A stretch of 64,000 nt of DNA. Source: CAZLPW01 sp964561495. GTDB taxonomy: Bacteria; Fidelibacterota; Marinisomatia; Marinisomatales; UBA1611. The number at the start of each line of letters is the position of its first letter. Position 1 is the stretch's first letter. The position numbers and the translations under genes were made by a program. The notes below the pieces were generated by a model that saw nothing but the letters and a program-made list of their open reading frames with translations, did not search any database and had not been told where the DNA came from. The stretch spans positions 62,001 to 126,000 of the forward strand of contig CAZLPW010000001.1 of the NCBI GenBank assembly GCA_964561495.1, given 5' to 3'. Shown here piece by piece: positions 61,868-64,000 of this stretch.

Positions 61868-63075
61868 TTTCAATATTTTTTGAAAATTTTAGTATGGCGC
61901 TATCTTCAGTTTTATCTAACAAAACGCGTTCTCTTCTAACGGCTTTAGGTATTATAATTGGTGTTTTTTCAGTAACATTAATGGGAACTTTAATTTCAGG
62001 TCTAGATCGATCTTTTGAAGGGAGCATGTCAATGTTAGGTAGAGACATACTTTATATATCTCGCTATGAATGGTTTGGGGATTTAGAATGGTGGGAAGTC
62101 CGAAACAGACCAAGGATGAAGACTGATTATGTAAATAAAATAAAGAATATATCTCGCTATGCATTGGCTGTCGCTCCAGTTATGCAGAGGGGCGCTGAGC
62201 TTTCATTAAAAGAAAATAATATTCGCACTGAAATTTTTGGAACCAATATAGACTATATGAAAACTATTAGCGCAGAGATAGAAGAGGGTCGTTTTTTTTC
62301 AAACAGTGATGATCGTAAAGGTAGAAGAGTTACAGTAATAGGACATGGAATTAAGGATGCCTTTTTTAAAGGAAGAAATCCAATCGGTGAAGATATTAAG
62401 ATTGATGGAGAAAAATTTAGAATAGTTGGAGTCCTTGAAAAACAGGGAAAGTTTCTAGGTTTGTTTAGTGTCGATAATCAAGCAATTATTCCTCAGGGTG
62501 CATATATGCGTCTTTTTTCCAGAAGAGGCTGGACAAGATTAAGTGTAAAAGTACCAGAACAAAAGCTTGAAGAGGCAAAAGATGAAATTTATTCTATTAT
62601 GAGACAAATACGGGGTCTAAAACCCAGTGAAAAGGATGATTTTGCGATTAACCAAACTAAAGCATTCGAAAAGCAATATAATTCGATAAAGATCGCTATT
62701 GCAGGGACTGGATTTTTTATTACAATGTTGTCTCTTGTGGTTGGTGGTATAGGTATTATGAATATTATGTTTGTTTCTGTTAAGGAAAGAACGCGTGAGA
62801 TTGGTGTTCGAAAAGCAATTGGTGCTACCAAGAATATGATTTTAAGTCAGTTTTTGATGGAGGCAATCACAATATGTTTGGTTGCGGGAATTATTGGGTT
62901 GGTGTTTGCATATATAACAAGCTTAATTATAAATAATTTTTTTCCATCAACCATGCCTCTAGGTTTATCAATTTTATCGGTTTTAATGAGTATAGTTGTT
63001 GGCGTTGTTTCTGGAATAATTCCATCCTACAAAGCAGCGAATCTTGATCCGATAGATTCGCTTCGATATGAGTGA
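61864..63075 (+). CDS. ABC transporter permease, MacB/FtsX type (first of a tandem pair)
   Basis: This 403-residue permease has an N-terminal TM helix (about residues 22-42; the family-type NKTRSLLTALGIIIGVFSV is clear), a periplasmic MacB-core domain (about 45-270) and three C-terminal TM helices with the conserved loop VKERTREIGVRKAIGATKNM. The C-terminus ends YKAANLDPIDSLRYE, as in MacB-type permeases. The start overlaps the ATPase by 4 nt. A second, related permease begins 3 bp after its stop, so a heterodimeric permease is likely. Confidence 0.92.
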   Translation: MISIFFENFSMALSSVLSNKTRSLLTALGIIIGVFSVTLMGTLISGLDRSFEGSMSMLGRDILYISRYEWFGDLEWWEVRNRPRMKTDYVNKIKNISRYALAVAPVMQRGAELSLKENNIRTEIFGTNIDYMKTISAEIEEGRFFSNSDDRKGRRVTVIGHGIKDAFFKGRNPIGEDIKIDGEKFRIVGVLEKQGKFLGLFSVDNQAIIPQGAYMRLFSRRGWTRLSVKVPEQKLEEAKDEIYSIMRQIRGLKPSEKDDFAINQTKAFEKQYNSIKIAIAGTGFFITMLSLVVGGIGIMNIMFVSVKERTREIGVRKAIGATKNMILSQFLMEAITICLVAGIIGLVFAYITSLIINNFFPSTMPLGLSILSVLMSIVVGVVSGIIPSYKAANLDPIDSLRYE

Positions 63076-63078
63076 TAA

Positions 63079-64000
63079 ATGAAAGGTCGGAGCACAAAAA
63101 ATATTTTTAAGGAAAGTTTTCGGATGGCAGTGGATTCTATAAAGCAGAATAAATTAAGATCAATATTAACCTTGCTTGGAATTAGCATAGGTGTTTTTTC
63201 AGTTATCGGTGTTATGACGGCAATTGGGACTCTTGAATCATCAATTAACTCAGGTTTAAATGTTTTTGGTGTAAATACCTTTTCAATCCAAAAATGGCCT
63301 GAAATAATGATGGGGGATGATTGGAAAAAATATCGGAATCGTAAGGATATTGATTACAGAGAGTTCAAAGAATTTAAATCAAGAGCCAAGCTCCCTTTAT
63401 TGATCAGTGTGGGAGCAGGTGGTTCAATCCGGAATATTAAATACAAGGATAAAGTTGTAAAACAATCGGTAGAATTATATGGTGCCGATGAAGGAACTGT
63501 TAGAACCTTAAATACTACCCTGGCAGATGGGAGGAATTTTTCTGTAGATGATGTCCAATATTCACGGAATGTTTGTGTTTTGGGCATGGATATTGTGGAC
63601 CAATTATTCCCATTTGAAGATCCAATTGGTAAAACTATTAGAATTAAAGGATTAAACTATAGAGTTATTGGAATAACTGAGAGGAAAGGTGAGGCCTTTG
63701 GTGAGAGTAAGGATAATCATGTTGCTATCCCTGTAACAAGTTATTTAGAGCGCTTTTCTAAGCCATGGACAACTTTAAGTATTTTTGTTGAGGCTAAATC
63801 TGAAAATGATTATAGTAAAACAAAAGATGAGGCAATTGGTATTATGCGAGCCGTCAGGAAAGTTCAACCTGGACAGAAAAATGATTTTGAGGTTGTAACA
63901 AATGCTGAAATGATTGATCAATTATCGGGTTTTACTTTTGGTGTAAAATTATTTGCTTTAGGAATTAGTTTTATTGCGTTATTGGTTGCTGGTATTGGTA
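63079..64000 (+). CDS. ABC transporter permease, MacB/FtsX type (second of pair), partial
   Basis: I translated this frame from the ATG at 63079 to the window edge (307 codons, no stop). It begins MKGRSTKNIFKESFRMAV, followed by NKLRSILTLLGISIGVFSV, the same TM1 pattern as the preceding permease, then a periplasmic MacB-core domain with WPEIMMGDDWKKYRNRKD. The C-terminal TM bundle starts near the edge (LFALGISFIALLVAGIG). It is a diverged paralogue of the upstream permease and probably forms the heterodimer with it. The C-terminus lies outside the window. Confidence 0.88.
   Translation, partial: MKGRSTKNIFKESFRMAVDSIKQNKLRSILTLLGISIGVFSVIGVMTAIGTLESSINSGLNVFGVNTFSIQKWPEIMMGDDWKKYRNRKDIDYREFKEFKSRAKLPLLISVGAGGSIRNIKYKDKVVKQSVELYGADEGTVRTLNTTLADGRNFSVDDVQYSRNVCVLGMDIVDQLFPFEDPIGKTIRIKGLNYRVIGITERKGEAFGESKDNHVAIPVTSYLERFSKPWTTLSIFVEAKSENDYSKTKDEAIGIMRAVRKVQPGQKNDFEVVTNAEMIDQLSGFTFGVKLFALGISFIALLVAGIG

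Noticed and set aside
1..64000. CRISPR arrays, tRNA genes, insertion sequences, prophage, toxin-antitoxin or defence islands
   Set aside because: I saw no repeat-spacer periodicity, cloverleaf sequences, transposase or integrase motifs; all large ORFs fit housekeeping or envelope families.

Overview
The window is a gene-dense, AT-rich chromosomal segment of housekeeping genes with no insertion sequences, phage genes, CRISPR arrays or tRNAs that I can see. The gene set points to a Gram-negative bacterium of the FCB superphylum. The signs are DUF4835 (PorD-like), DUF4159 and DUF4175-type proteins, a DUF2723 membrane protein, YbeY with the Bacteroidetes-type H-to-D metal-site variant, many start codons without a Shine-Dalgarno (SD) sequence, and an rpsU gene with an exceptionally strong one. 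The mixture fits Candidatus Marinimicrobia (SAR406) best, but that is inference from gene content. A run of 10 N at 49552-49561 shows that this is a draft or metagenome assembly.

Layout. 1-983: a membrane protein cut by the window edge (minus). 1272-1943: a TerB-like protein and a tiny Arg-rich protein, followed by a clear terminator. 2000-2671: a CADD-type self-sacrificing 4-aminobenzoate synthase (minus). 2771-5978: mtaB and an ABC-F ATPase. 6000-8810: full-length gcvP (minus). 9100-10189: a coiled-coil/zinc-ribbon protein followed at once by the RNase P RNA gene. 10282-14977: acyl-CoA dehydrogenase, a PgpH-type 7TM-HD phosphodiesterase, ybeY and mazG. 14980-22584 (minus): a tightly coupled operon DUF4159 - DUF4175-like - TPR - secreted GATase-like protein - YjbQ; this is the least understood system here. 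22700-26200: a secreted TPR protein with a BamE-like tail, an AI-2E family permease and a cNMP-binding protein. 26321-31798: EnvC-like activator, holB, metG, a possible small membrane protein, TatD-type DNase and rsmA. 31890-32153: rpsU. 32219-37735: glmM, purine and pyrimidine nucleoside phosphorylases, deoC and rlmD.

37721-44982 (minus) is a six-gene envelope-transport operon: RND/MMPL exporter, predicted outer-membrane barrel, ABC ATPase, two FtsX-type permeases and a LolA-like periplasmic protein. A class-IV aminotransferase (45032-45817) lies just upstream. 45926-52023 holds valS, a DUF4139 gene broken by the N gap, and recG. 52148-56170 holds a DUF2723 protein and a family 2 glycosyltransferase. 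DUF4835 (minus) and cca follow. From 58500 to the right edge runs a TolC - MacA-like adaptor - MacB-type ATPase - two permeases export operon, the last gene being cut by the window.

Observations most worth a second look: (i) the rpsU leader has an 11-nt perfect anti-SD complement inside a possible sequestering hairpin, while most neighbouring genes lack an SD; (ii) the DUF4159/DUF4175 operon; (iii) the CADD-type pABA synthase with all catalytic residues; (iv) the MMPL-barrel-ABC-LolA cluster; (v) RlmD with a partly erased Fe-S cysteine motif.
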